From NCBI RefSeq assembly GCF_014839805.1, contig NC_051120.1:7626001-7690000 (forward strand): 64,000 nt of DNA. Reading direction: 5' to 3'. Each line of letters starts with the position of its first letter. Positions within the stretch are counted from its first letter, which is position 1. Shown here piece by piece: positions 48,601 to 61,281 of this stretch. Below the pieces are notes generated by a model. The model made no database searches. It was not told the origin of the DNA and worked only from the letters and a program-made list of their open reading frames with translations. The stretch comes from Manduca sexta (lineage: Eukaryota; Arthropoda; Insecta; Lepidoptera; Sphingidae). The translations under genes and the position numbers were made by a program.

Positions 48601-49605
48601 ATCTGTATCATAAAACGAGAGCACTGGTATATCTGATATTAAACCGAAATAAAATGATAGCCTGAAATTTTGATCATAGTATTGTGTTGTTAACCATCGT
48701 GCGATATGTGATATATTTGCAATAACAGCACTATCTACTGCCCTTGCACAGCAGCGAAACAAATAGAAATAAACCCAGTACAAAGTATCCCTAAAAGTAA
48801 ACATAGAAATTGGAAACAGACCTAATATGCAAAATTAAAGGTTTATTTAAAGAATATAATACAAAATAAATAGCTACCACCGAACAAAGAGTTCGAAAAG
48901 ATGAAACGTATTAGCAACAAAGGAATACCGTTACGATGTTCCCGTAATATACTTTACAAATCCCACAAAGGTATTTAATTTGCCCACGAAGTTGCATTAA
49001 AAGTTCTCCGTAAAAGGCATCCGATGAAATCGGTTGGGAAAAAATCGGAACCAATAAGTCGTTACGATTTTTGTCGGAAAGGTGTATACGAATTAATAAT
49101 TATAATTGTTAGTGTCAAGTCGGACACCGATGCTCCTCGATTAAAGTCGTACGCTACTCGAAACAAGGGATTGTTATCGAAAAAAAAATGTATTTAGTGC
49201 CGACATTTTTTTTATGCATGAAAAACTGTACTCAATAAATATTTTATGGCATACGAAGACTGGATAACTACTTTTTGCTTTTGAATATTTAAAATTCATG
49301 TGCCTACATTTATGCCCGAAACGTGCTAGTATTTTATACAAAATACTTTTCGTATTAATGTAAATATGGAACGAAGTATTGATGTTCTGTCTTCGCTTAT
49401 TTTTTGTACGCAGCTTATAAAAATCTTTTCCTAAAATAAATTTTCCAAAGTGCATTTTCCAGGACAAATATTACAAAATTCCAGACTTCTCTTTATGTTA
49501 TTAATGTCCATTCAGCGGGCTGCGCGTGTTAAATAATATTTACGTTTATAATTAAATTTTCATTTGTTATATTTGGAACTTATACTTCATTGTAATAAAG
49601 GTCTT

Positions 49606-49746
49606 TTTAACCGACTTCAAAAATAGGAAGAGGATTTCATTCCGTATTGTTACTTTTAATTAGTCATCGACTCCAAAATTGGTAACAAGTATATGGGTGA
49701 TATTTATATTTTTTTTTTGTTTAGGTGGTTTTTGAAGGCGGTTTAA
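49606..49746. mobile_element. Short MITE-like repeat with 'accgacttcaaaaa' ends
   Basis: An 18-base end at 49606-49623 (core aaccgacttcaaaaa) is matched by the reverse complement of 49729-49746, with 16 of 18 positions equal. The unit between is 141 bases, AT-rich and non-coding. The 'ccgacttcaaaaa' motif is very common in insect genomes at the ends of small DNA repeats. No clear target duplication is seen. Confidence 0.6.
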
Positions 49747-50016
49747 TTATTTGTTAAAAAAAAAATCCCAAATAAGTATTACCTCTTAATTTAAGTGATA
49801 AAATATAGTGCCAGGCCGTTGTCTAGATGCCTATCGCTAGGTCTCGGAAAGCCAATGATTTTGAGGAGTCATATGGATTGCTAAAAGGTTTTTCTTGTCA
49901 GACTTTAAGGCGGCAAATGGATGGATGAGCACCTAAATATAACTGATGGGAGCCAGCACTTTTTGGATATTTTGTTCTGGAGTGCAAAGGAATTTAGTAC
50001 CTAAAGGCTTAAATAA

Positions 50017-50352
50017 TAAATCAATCTCACCCTTGAGTAACATCTTAAGTAGACATTTAATATTGAACTATTTGATAAACCATACTTGAGCTGTCACTTA
50101 ACAGCTTGTTCTAAGCTGAGTCAGGACTGTTAAATGAACAAAATACACCTGTCAAAATACGTCATATTCTATAACTTAAGATGTAATTAGAGCTGAAGCT
50201 AATATGCTATTGTATAGTATGCTATATGTAGCTAATATGTTAGCTTCAGCTCTAATTACATCGAGTATCTTAAGATGCTGACCTAAATTTGAGAGCGTCT
50301 CATCTGATATCGCACTTCAGAGCGATATTAAGTTGCTATTACTACGGCCCTA
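50017..50352. repeat. Repeat family G, copy 2 (contains an extra hairpin)
   Basis: This shares with 17097-17375, in the same orientation, the blocks taaatcaatctca, atcttaagtagacatttaat, ttgaacta, and the well-kept end gcgtctcatctgatatcgca followed by cttcagagcga. The outer part (gttgc...tacggc) also matches. Non-coding; probably an old MITE. In this copy the middle differs: 50181-50202 (atgtaattagagctgaagct then aa) is perfectly repeated in inverted form at 50240-50261 with a 37-base spacer, while the first copy has unrelated sequence there. Confidence 0.7.
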
Positions 50353-50719
50353 AGTATAGTATAGTTTAACAGGTTACTAGACGAGTTGATAGTGTCTGCC
50401 AATCTGACGATTTTGTTGCAAAATATCTGTCAACATCCAATATTCAGAAAATAGTATTTAAATAGTCCATTTAACAATTCCACTAGAAACCATCATCGTT
50501 ATTTCGAATCGAAACATGGTGTCACAAACAATTGGCCACCAAAACGTATCTATATTGGCCAATTGTGAACTTTTGTGTAAAGCGACCGTGCAATGAATCA
50601 AGTTGTACAAGCCCACCTTGTCTTTCGACACGTTATATCTTTCTTTCTTTACAGGGTTATAAATAAAAAGTATTATGATGACACACGATTCTGTACACCA
50701 CCACTGTTCTATATTGCTG

Positions 50720-50960
50720 ATAGTAGGGTATATTTTATATCTGCCCAGATAGTGACCACCGTACAAGGTATTAAATACCAGTGGCTCACGTAAGCGTGTC
50801 GCGTTACAGGATCAGCCTATGTATATCCGTTTCTAACATGCCGGCATGCTTGTGTCGACTGCCGAGGGGTAATCATCCCTCGTTAGTAGACATTTTATTG
50901 GACACAACTCCACTTACTATCAGGTGCAGTGAAGTCACTTTGCTGCGCACATATAAAAAC
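50720..50960 (+). repeat. Repeat family B, copy 5
   Basis: gtagggtatattttatatct, agtgaccaccgtacaaggta, aacatgccggcatgcttgtg, cgactgccgaggggtaatca, ttactatcaggtgcagtgaa, ending gctgcgcacatataaaaaca. Confidence 0.82.
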
Positions 50961-51519
50961 ACACAAATCTAATCGTCATTTTCTCTCTTATTATGTGACT
51001 TATTATTTCTTAGCGGCCTCTCAATCCAGTACACGGTTTTGACTCTTCGACGAAATTTCAAAGCAATCATCGAGTTAATTAACCTTTAAGAGTATAAGTT
51101 AAATATTATATTCTTCCCCAACATCCAATAAATTGTTCGCTAACCCCGCAGTTCGTATGTATCGCATACAGAATCAATCTAGAGCGAGTGCGTTTTCAAG
51201 TAAGTGTCTGCTAAACGTACGTTTCTTCCAATACCCATGGGGGTCGACCCCTAATGACTCACGCTCCATTTAACCCTCAAGTTATGGCTTCAGATGAAAA
51301 ATAATTGTTTCGGCCAGTCCGACCCGTGGCGTGAACTTCTTTGGATTAATGGGGCTTGGGTAAAGTGCAGTTACATGTATTTTAGCCCGTCACTTCAAAA
51401 TGAATTCGATATGTTCAGCTTCATTGTGGCAAAGCTTAGGTAGGAGTGAAACGATAATAGGAGTTTTAAAATTCACGTTTAAAAGCCACTTCTACATTTT
51501 TTAAATTGTGTATTTTACA

Positions 51520-51975
51520 TATCACTCGCTTTAAGGTCGAAAATACGTGAGGAAATCAATACACCTAAGATTAATCCAAATTTCTCCAAGTTTTAGAGAC
51601 TTTACCGCCCTCACACCCTTTTTTTTTTTCCGCTGGGAAATCACTTTAATATCCCGCATTAGTCCAAGGAACCAAGGCGGGTATGTCGGGGTTGCCAGCA
51701 CACCACTGCAACTCCTGTAAGCCAGAATTAGTAACACACATTTTATGACACCGAACAGTGAAGCTCGGCGAGTCTCAGGGAAAACTAATTTGTCATGATC
51801 CCGCAACGAAATTAATCAAATAGAAAACCAAGAGTTGAAAATATTGCAAAGGTTTGCGAAGTCTGAACCCTCAGACCAGGGTGGTAGACTAAGGCTTAAG
51901 CCCTCTAGGTAGTTGAGAAGACCACGATAAGCAATGCGACAGCATATAATACTCCTAGGACTTTTATTATACTAA
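51520..51975 (+). repeat. SINE family A, old copy apparently split by a LINE fragment
   Basis: 51525-51570 reads tcgctttaaggtcgaaaata and cgtgaggaaat, which resembles the middle of SINE A. 51840-51970 reads ggtttgcgaagtctg, agggtggtagactaaggctt and gcatataatac, which resembles the part that follows. Between them lies a fragment related to 56650-56765. The pieces are heavily mutated, so the pairing is an inference. Confidence 0.55.
51582..51810. repeat. Dispersed LINE-like 3' fragment inside the SINE
   Basis: This shares accgccctcacacc, gtaagccaga, and an 'aacagtgaagctcggcgag' segment with 56650-56765. It is flanked by imperfect repeats attaatccaaat (51570-51581) and attaatcaaat (51811-51821), possible target duplications. 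It contains a poly-pyrimidine run at about 51616-51632. Confidence 0.5.
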
Positions 51976-52493
51976 TGCACAAAAAACCAGACCATTAACC
52001 TAGATTCAGGGTGGTCGCAGTCCGCACCTGTCCAATATTTAAATGTAAATCTTGTATCAAAAAAGCTATATGTCCGATTACCATAATATTTGTTATGCCA
52101 ATCGCTCTCAACCTTAGGTCCGCGGCATTACCGGAGCCGTTATGTAGATTAAGTGCTTTCTGTACGACATCCAAATAAAACGGGTCAATTTTTATGTGTG
52201 CCCCGTGATGCTAGGGTTCTGTTGGAATAATTAATCCGCCCTTAGAACTTTATGGAAGGTATGATAGGATATTTTAGGACTTCTGTAGAAGTTCTTTGAT
52301 ATAGTTAGGTTACTTTTTATACTATCCTCATATGACCTCAGCACAACACTTGGTAGACGACTAGTAAAAACTAAGTCTTAGAATATTTTAGAAGTGTGTT
52401 ACGCACACTACATTAAATTGAGATAGAAACAGAATAATTCGAACTGTTAGTTGGGAACCGATATAACACTACAATTGAAGAGTTATCTACATT

Positions 52494-52662
52494 AATATAT
52501 AAAGCTGAAAAAATTGTTTGTTTGAACGCGCTAATTTCCGGAACTAACTCTAACTCTAACTCCTGAGTGTTACAGGCTACTTTTTATCCCGGGAAAATAT
52601 AAAACGGGAATTTAATCCCGACAAAACTTAACGCGGGCGTAGCCGATAGCAAAAGCTAGTAC
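52494..52662 (-). repeat. Repeat family E, reverse copy with a small hexamer run
   Basis: tatataaagctgaaaaaatt, gtttgtttgaacgcgctaat, gggaaaatataaaacgggaa and cgatagcaaaagctagta. It contains a (ctaact) run of about three units at 52546-52562. Confidence 0.7.
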
Positions 52663-53926
52663 ATAAACTATAAAATCCAATTAGCAAATTATCCATAACA
52701 ATTAATCACCAGAGCCATTATATAACGTTACAACGAAGTTCATTACCCGTTACTTTTCACAAACTGCTATTTTTCATAACGCCAACCATAGCGGATCCCT
52801 AAAATTGCTCGCAAGCGGCTCGCGAAGATAGTTGGCCGATAAAGAAAGATTTACAACCAGAGCTGCTTCCAGAAACATGTATGTAACGTTTGTTTAAATA
52901 CCATTTTATTTTGTACGGAAGCTATTATTTGTTGGTAAAAATTGCGGTTATTTAGAACGTTCCGAGAGATTTGAATATTTAGAAAGGTTTATATTTACAG
53001 ACATCATACAGGTCATCATAGGTCATTGTTCAAATCTAAGCCTCTCTGTGATATACTTGAAAACTAATTTAAAACAAACGACTTTATCCCCAAAGAAGGT
53101 AGAGGTGTAACTACGGCACCTAAACTTTAGTTTATTGAGCGTTTTAGTTGCGTTTAATCCAGTATAAAATACGCGGCTTGCACCAGCTCTAAAATATTAC
53201 AAAGAAAAATGATAAATACGCTTTGTATTAAACTGTGTCAAATAATAACCAGACTGAAATCTTACAACGAAAAAACGTGTCTAATACGAGTGGAAACAAA
53301 ACAACTCTTTTATCATGTCGCACAATATAAATTAGACTTGTAATTAATAACTCGGCACACGCAAAAACGAAACGCGAAAGAATCAACAATATTTTCGCTT
53401 TAATGTGACATTAATTAAAAAAAGCGTTTTCACTCCGTTTCGTTTATTTAAATGTCGTTTATCCATTAATATAGAAGTGAAAAATTTTGTTTAGTTTATA
53501 CATGATTTACAATTTTGTGAAATAAAACTATAAAATGATACACCTATTTTATAATAATGTATTAATTCTTATTTCTCTTTGATAAACTATATTTGTAAAA
53601 ATATACAAACTTTTAAAGTAAAAAAGGACCAAAACGAAGTCCCTTAAATACAAGATATTCACATATATCAAGTCCATCCATTAACCTTAAAAAAATCCAT
53701 TTATTCATAAAGGACATACTCATAAATCTTAATAATCAAAGTAAACATTATTTTCATTTCAAAGCGTCATTAATTAATACGCAAAATTCATCGCTAACGC
53801 GTACACAGATTTACTCTTGCCGAGTTTATGGTCCTTTCCTCTGCTGCGGGTGTAAAAATGTCCAACTAATAACATCTCTGGCTAGCGGTGCGATGTGTGT
53901 GAAATTATGCTGTTTTATGACAATAA

Positions 53927-54165
53927 TCTATACTATTATATAAACAGTAATCTAATCTCAGGAACTACTGGTTCCAATTGAATTTAGTGTTGGATAGATT
54001 TATCTAGCGAGACTATAGGGGCTATATAACATCACGTTATGATGGATAGGAGCGGAGCATCAATGAAAAAAATTGCACAAACGAAAATTTATTTCTTTTG
54101 GGAACTTCCGTTGCCTGCGCTGCGTAAACGATTAAAGTTATATGTAGAGGTATTGATCCTATTTG
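53927..54165 (-). repeat. Dispersed repeat of the 'aatctcaggaactactgg' type
   Basis: tatactattatataaacagt, taatctcaggaactactggt, ctatataacatcacgttatg and cgttgcctgcgctgcgtaaa are words of a very common lepidopteran retroelement tail. Its first part resembles that of 52494-52662. Confidence 0.6.
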
Positions 54166-55299
54166 AACTTCTAACAGTAACCTACGGGAGCATTATTAGA
54201 GTCCTTTAGCAATAAATGTCTCAACGCGCTACTTTTAGCAACGTTGTACCTACATTATAAAATAATATATTAAATAAAGACAAAAGAAATTCTGTGTATT
54301 TCTATCAGTTTTAATTACCTAAGTCACAAAATGCACCTCATCACGACATAAATTTACATATTACATCATTAATAGGAACGTTACCCTAGCTAGTCATTAA
54401 AATTAATATTTATGTGTCTAGCGCATGTCCACTGCATTTTACTGTTGGTGTTGAAACGTAAAAAAAATGGACTTCATTTCGTTTACTTTATAAAGCATTG
54501 TCCACATATACGAATAAAACGACGCGGTGCGGCGGTCAAAAGCGCACCGACACAAAAGATGGCGCTTGAATGAAAATATAGTTGGGGGTTGTGGAAATTA
54601 TTAATTCTTTGTTTATGCAGGTGGCTTTAACTAAAAATATTATCAAATTCAGAATTGTTCCTGAAAACATTTTTAATAATACATTTAAATAAATCAAACT
54701 ATTTACGTAAGTATATGCCTGTTACAATAATTGTAAAAGTTATTGCGTGCCAATTAATTATATTTATTTTTGTATATAAAAAACTGAGATTATTGAACTT
54801 AATGCCTTCAATTAGTTATATAATGCTTTAAAACAACTTTCAGCTGGGCTATTTGTACAAATAGTGTGTGCAAGCCTTAACGACGATTCATTACCATGGG
54901 GCATCGAAACGAATTGTATTTTGGGCCGATGTTTTTAATTAAATTAAAATTAATAAGCGGTGATTCGAAGCGGCATGTCTGTTTAATGCGATTTTCATTT
55001 TTGTGCATTTACATTAAGCGACATGTAATTTACTTGAACTTTGATACAATACAACGCTTTATTTATCTTTTTAATGTACAAAGCAAGAATAAAATCGTAC
55101 TTTTGAAGTGTACAATTGAATATATTTTATGAAATATGATATTGTTTTTTGAATTGTGATTTTATTATTCCAACGATTCGATTCAAAATTTAATGCGTTT
55201 TTCTATCTTCGAGGCTATGTTTCATATTTTTTCTCACTTTGATTTTATGTCATCGTCATCTCTACACCTCGTTTGATGGCCGACATCTAAATTTTGACT
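54166..55299. other. No gene seen
   Basis: AT-rich. The frame 54896-55132 has no known domain. Confidence 0.4.
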
Positions 55300-55488
55300 T
55301 TAGAATGTCGTCTGCCGAGAGATGACTAGCCCTCGACAGTCAACTCAGTTATGCCGGCTTGTTGGAACCGAATATATACAGGCTGATCCCGGATCGTGAC
55401 ACACTTACTGGATCACTATGGGGGGTATCAACCTTGTGTACGGTGGTCGCTATTCGAGCGGATATAAAATATATTCTACCATAAGCAA
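55300..55488 (-). repeat. Repeat family B, copy 6
   Basis: Reverse copy lacking the 'ccatcaggtg' end: gccgagagatgactagccct, ttatgccggcttgttggaac, ttgtgtacggtggtcgctat, tataaaatatattctaccat. Confidence 0.8.
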
Positions 55489-56549
55489 CCTTACTATCTA
55501 CAACCAGACTGCTTTTCCATGCTTCCTTTGATTCAAAATTAAATTTAGTCTGGCTGAATACTCTCAAATTATAATACTATTTATAAATATGCTAAACATG
55601 TATTTCACACAAAAGCCAGCAAATTCAAATAATTTAACATCAACTGACCAAAACATAAAAACCAAATAATATGGCTACAACTGGCAATACAGGAACTTGT
55701 CCATTAAGTAACCTTTTGTGCCGTAACAATGTTTTTTCGCATTACCCAGGATCCATTACCGCCATAATCAATTAGAGAATGCATACAACAAAACAATTGT
55801 GCTAAGTGCTTGACAGTCTTTGCAAGGCAAATCGGTTGGGCTGTTAAGGTAACAGTTTATAAAGGGTTTGGAGTGTTTTTGCAAGACTTGGGTAGTGTAT
55901 TGTACCGTGGTTTGTGATTTTGAGGCTTGTTTTATCTATACTAATGTGAGTTCGATAATAACTTCACGCCTTCATGAAGTTCTGTCATTGATCTTGAATT
56001 CTGAGAAAGAAGCTACAGCGGTATTAAAAAAATGTTTGCAATTAATTACTTGGACAGCTCTAAACTAAATAGAAAACTAAATATAACTTGCTAAACTGCA
56101 TTCCGAACTGGTAGGGTAAAAAATGTACTGAATCGAAATAATGTTTAACATCTTAGAGATTCAAAAAAATATTTCTTTTCATATTTTTTTATATTTGTCA
56201 CAAACAGAATTCGACAGTCGAAGACAATGTATTAAACCAAAGTCCCGGTAAAAACTAAGATTTATATAAATATTATTAACATATATTTAACCTTATAATC
56301 ATAAAGGACACAGACAATTCCGCGAGCGAAGCTAAACAGCTGCTTTAGCATAAAGCATAGATCCATTACCTTCACAAACAATTAGTACCGCCGCAATAGC
56401 TAAGTGCAACAGCTGGTAGCAAGCTGAATCAACACTTCAGTTAATGTGTTGGAAAGGGTGTCCGGTGTATGGCACTTTTCGAAAGCATGTTGGTATATAG
56501 TCAATTTGTGTTGCTTTCTAAATTCGCACGGTTTATAATAAAAAATGCA

Positions 56550-56645
56550 TCACGCCTCCATCCCGGGAGGGGTAGGCAAAGGATAACACTTTTCGCCATT
56601 TGGTTCAGTCATATGATGTGATGAGGCGAGCCTGTGTATATGATA
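56550..56645 (-). repeat. SINE family C, 3' fragment
   Basis: catcacgcctccatcccggg, then acttttcgccatttggttca and gatgtgatgaggcgagc correspond to the 3' half of the 38-kb copy. Its head is lost. Confidence 0.65.
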
Positions 56646-56649
56646 TAAT

Positions 56650-56765
56650 AATAATAATGTGGTAGAGATTTGCCGCCCTTACACCAACCAATACAACTAT
56701 AAGCCAGGATCAGCAATGGCACGTATTTTTAACATCGAGCGGTGAAGGCGAGAGACAGATCACAA
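56650..56765. repeat. Dispersed LINE-like fragment, second copy
   Basis: gagatttgccgcccttacac, ataagccaggatcagcaatg and acatcgagcggtgaaggcga parallel the segment at 51582-51810. No coding sequence. Confidence 0.5.
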
Positions 56766-58139
56766 GGGAGGGAAGGAAGGGCGGCTGTCACCTTAGAAAT
56801 ATCTTTGCCTACCTTAGAAAAAGCCTTACGCTTATATGGCCTTCGAGTAGTTACATTTGTGGAAATCGGCGTGTTGCCCTAAAAAAAAACAGTTGCTTTG
56901 CCAATGATCCTGTTTATTATTAGCGTTAACAATTATAAAAGGCATCTTGCCTACACCCTCTGATATATTAGGCTGTAGACATTCACATTCACAAGCATCC
57001 CTTACCTATTTATATTATTACAGGTAACGCTTTTCTGAATAAAATGAGGAAGGAAAATTCATTCCGAACGGCGCAACTTTCTCACTGTCTAAGTAAAAGT
57101 TCAACTAGCAATATATGTTACTAAACACAAACCCGGTATAAATAGTAAACCTCACACAGGACCCGAGATACGTAACACTGCACTATCGAGAATTTTTAAA
57201 ATGATGGAGTATCCCATCCATCATGGACGGGAGTTGGAACTATATTTACCGAATGGAGCCTTAATTAATTACTCTACACATGTTTATGACCATTGGCTGA
57301 AACGCACATAATATTTGAGTTCCTAATCTTATTAAAAAAGGGGACGGTTGAGTGTTTGGCACAAGTAAATGCAATAGAAAGGGTTTGGATTAAATTTGGC
57401 ACTTAAATATATAAGGTTATGGATTACAATTCATTGGCTACGTTTTATCGCGGTGATGAACATTTAATGTTTATTTAGAGAGTCTTTTATGCCGGTGAAT
57501 CGGGAACAACGACTTACTACTTGATAAAATAGAAAATACACAATTAGACACTTTTATGATAGTAGTCATCACGTATGCTTAAGTAACAACACCTTCCGGA
57601 GCTTCGAGTAACAACAATGAAAGACTCATAATGCCCAGTACCTACTTTAACTACAATGTTAAATACAATGCCAATTGAGATATTGCCTATCCCAGAGAAT
57701 TATTATTATATAAATAATAGAACATTATACAGGGTCATTTTGACAATGCATTACTAAATGAAACCACATGCTTATCCCTGCAATATACTCCTCGGATTGT
57801 AGATGTAAAGGAAGTATAAGTTTTGAACAAATAAATATGAATGAAAAGTAATTTTAATTTTACACGCCCTAATGCCACTACTAATACTTTAAGAGAATTT
57901 GTCGCAGCGGCAACCTTAAATTTTCAGTTAGAGTTATACACTCACAAACTAGCTATATTTGCACTAACTACAAAATAATTAAAAAATCTGAAAAGTAAAT
58001 CCGACATTTTAGTTCAAAATATTCATTATTTATGAATTAGTTTTGACGTAATGCTAGCAAAGATAAAGACGAGTTTATTTATGGTTTCATTTACTAATGC
58101 AACTATAATTAAAGTATTTTACGGATTTTAACGCTGTTT
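56766..58139. other. No gene seen
   Basis: Non-coding, with a short imperfect palindrome around 57200-57235. Confidence 0.4.
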
Positions 58140-58252
58140 TTATATTATATATTTGTCTCGATATTTCGTAGACTGCTGCCTTCGTGATCACGGTGCGGAC
58201 TGAGGTGTTGGTCATCCGAAAAGTCAGTTACAATATCTACTACCTATTAATG
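58140..58252 (+). repeat. Repeat family F, copy 2
   Basis: tttcgtagactgctgccttc, gtgatcacggtgcggactga, ggtgttggtcatccgaaaag and gttacaatatctac are the inverted form of 5386-5525. Confidence 0.65.
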
Positions 58253-58520
58253 CAATATCAAAATAACACTAAAATTACTTGTCTATGATTATGGATTTGA
58301 AAGGCACAGTATATTTGAATGTATCATAATGTAGGTCGTTGTGATGTTCGCAACGAATTGATTTACGTGAGGCATGTCTAATAGAGATGAGTATTGACTA
58401 AAATAGGTCCGAGGATTAGGTATTTTTGAGACGAAGCGATATCTTACCCAAGCTATATTTAATCTACCCATGTTAGTACGTACTTCAAGCCTTGATAATA
58501 ATAAGTAATTACTATAAAAA

Positions 58521-58814
58521 AGCGGCGATAGTCTACTTGGGAATTGACGGACTGCAGAAACGAATTTCCGAAGGTTCAAAATTCAAAGACACGCTACTCT
58601 GGTTCTTCTGTAGTTATGTGTGTTTTCTTTATGAATTATTAGTTGCTTTAACGGCGAGCATACTTGAGAAGATCTCTATAATAATTTTGAGATAGTGTGA
58701 AATCTGCTATACTGCACACGGCCAGCGTAGTTGACTAAGGTTTAATCCCTTTCAGTAGTAGAGGAGGCTTGTGCTCAGCAGTGGGACGGTAAACAATACG
58801 GGGCTGATATTATT
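58521..58814 (+). mobile_element. SINE family A, full-length but diverged copy
   Basis: Starts agcggcgatagtctacttgg (box A altered by one change) and keeps a box B-like aggttcaaaattc at 58573-58585. It continues through tttaacggcgagcatac to gacggtaaacaatacggggc and tgatattatt. It is older than the 11-kb copy, judged by differences. Confidence 0.82.
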
Positions 58815-60644
58815 GTATATTAGCAGTAAAGTTAATAAAAAGCTGTTTCATATGGAAAATCACGTATGTCGGCATGGTAGAAATAGGTTAACTTAGTTTT
58901 AAATTTACCTAATAAGCCTACATTTAATATAAAACTAAAATTACATTGATTTATGAAGAAAATTTAGAGCGTGGTGCGTTTTTTTTAGATTTTAGTATTA
59001 AACTAGGTATTAATATTAATTTAGTGTAGCGTGTTTTATGGTGGTTAACTTTATTAACACTTTGTTATTACTATTTTGGTATAGTTTCAAAGTAGTAAAT
59101 TATATTTATTCGCTACACATGAGATTATGATCTCAAGATAACGCAACGCAGAATGTTCGTAAGTTTAATCTTGAAATAATAATTGTTAGTTTTAACTCCA
59201 TAAAGTAAAATGAGTAGTAAATTAAAATATAAAGTGGGTTATGTTCTTAATAATCCATTGTTAAAATGTTTTGCTCTCGTACATTCGTAAACACATACAA
59301 TCCATATCCCACATTAAAATAAATAAAATAGTCTTTCATCGTGTGTACCGGAAATTTTAAAAACCTTCAATCCCACCCAAGCATAAGTATTTGCAGTCTA
59401 AACCTTAACAGGATTCGACTCTGTACCTTCTCGATTCTCAGTTCATCGCCCGCTTAGAACCTAAACCGGCTTGCAATCCAATGAGTAAGCTGTTTATCAA
59501 AATGACTCACATACCACATGAATCCCGTACCAAGGAATGACTTCATGGAAATCTAATGCGACATTATACATTACGCAGCGGGAAACGCGTTTTTTGCGAG
59601 CAACGCAAATAGCGCGCCGATGTACGACAAGTTGATAATGATACACCATCGCACGGTGTTTCGTTTCTTGTTAGTTGGGCAGGGATGGACTGAGTTTATA
59701 TGGGGGTCTAATTGGTAACTTTAGCGATAACATAGCTTGGAGTTTAGGTCGTATTAATGTACTTAGATTAGTGATGCGGACTGAAATGAAGGTTTCAAAA
59801 TAAAACTAGTTTTCAAATATTATTCCTGTTTTTTATTTTAAAATTTTCTCATGACGTTTTGAACACTGAGGTTCCTGGGTTGTATTTCTAGATCGTGAAC
59901 ATTATACTAGTTTTTGTAATATCAATGCAATGCAGATTGTCATACATCAGGCACCCGTTTGTATAAACTGGACGAAATTCCGCAACGTGGTAAATACATT
60001 TGTCATATTTGAGTGGGGGAGAGTGGTACTGTGTGTACACTAGGGGGTAACAATGCCTACAACTGTCCCTAAATCCGGCCCAAAGCAATGTGATACAAGG
60101 ACCGTTGCATCAGTGTCATTGCAATGCGATTGTTTGAGGTATTGTTGTGGTTATGCCGGTGTGGGATAAATGTTAATTAAGACATCGCCGTTCCCAGAAT
60201 AGGAGTCGTGTTGTTGGATCCTGTTTATAACGGTCCGATAGACGGTGAGCTATTATAACACCTTGATATTTGATCTTTGATATTTTAAAATCGCAACTCG
60301 ATAAGTCTGAATAAAGTTTCGGATGAGATATAAAAAGGTATATATATAATACATCGCTGATTTTATTTATACTATATAACTTAGATAAAGTTTTAAGTTT
60401 GAATTATAAAGTCGAAACGTGGTTTTCGTTAACCAATAACGTTTTAAAACCATTTTATATTTTTAATCACCTTTAACCTTTCTTTTTCAATGTTTGTTTA
60501 AATGTTATCCGTTAGTTAAGGTATTTTTATTTTTTATTTTATTTTATTAAGGTATGACAGTGAATGTTGAATGCAGTCGTTTCACACATGTGGAACCAGA
60601 ACCTTAGTCTTCTAAAGGCTAATGGTAAGGATCTTTTAATATTT
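58815..60644. other. No gene seen
   Basis: AT-rich at both ends; 59930-60240 is more mixed in composition and may be an unrecognised repeat. The minus-strand frame 59888-60088 has no domain. Confidence 0.35.
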
Positions 60645-60886
60645 CGCTGGTAGGATATATTATATATTCGCCTGGATAGCGACTACCGTATTAAAGGTGT
60701 TTAAACCCGCCATACTGGCCCACGTGGTTCGCGTTCCGGTATCAGCCTGTGTATATCTGGTTCCAACAGGCCGGCATAATTGTGTCGACTGCCGAAAGGT
60801 AATCTCTCGTGAGTCAACGTTCTATTGAACCCACTCCACTACCATCAGGTCAAGTGGAGTCGCTTTGTCGTGCATTTATAAAAAAA
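60645..60886 (+). repeat. Repeat family B, copy 7
   Basis: gctggtaggatatattatat, gcgactaccgtattaaaggt, caacaggccggcataattgt, accatcaggtcaagtggagt and a tail tttataaaaaaaat. It is followed within four bases by a fragment of family D. Confidence 0.8.
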
Positions 60887-60889
60887 ATG

Positions 60890-60990
60890 ACTCGGAACAC
60901 AACAGTGCACGCACTGGCGCCGAAATAGACATTGTGGTTGTACAAACCCAGATAGAAGAGAACCTTACACATTCTCGAAACAGTCAATAA
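60890..60990 (+). repeat. Repeat family D, 3' fragment joined to a family B copy
   Basis: cggaacacaacagtgcacgc, gccgaaatagacattgtggt and cagatagaagagaacc correspond to the second half of 39956-40275, with changes. Confidence 0.55.
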
Positions 60991-61281
60991 CCTATAATTA
61001 ATTGGTTATTTCCTAGCAGTGTAACGGAACACAATGATAAAGTACATGGAAGTTATAAACGTTTTTATTTACACTGTGATTTTATACTCTTTATGATTTA
61101 CGAGCGATTCAGATAAGTAGGGAGTAGTGACCTTTGTTCCGCGGAGTTTTAATTTCTAACTGACGTGCCTTTGATATTGTTTCTTAAACGGAAAAAAACT
61201 AGAAATACAAATTAAAAATTGCCAGTGTTAATAAAAAAATCTAAAAGATTTTGTATCATTTAATAATATAGAATTAAATTA

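Larger units (their letters stand above)
46370..49605. other. No host gene recognised; one 103-codon frame
   Basis: The frame 46695-47006 begins with a real ATG and has mixed, protein-like composition, but no motif I recognise and no splice or promoter context that I can support. Repeats H (47301) and E-like (48418) lie here as well. Confidence 0.35.
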
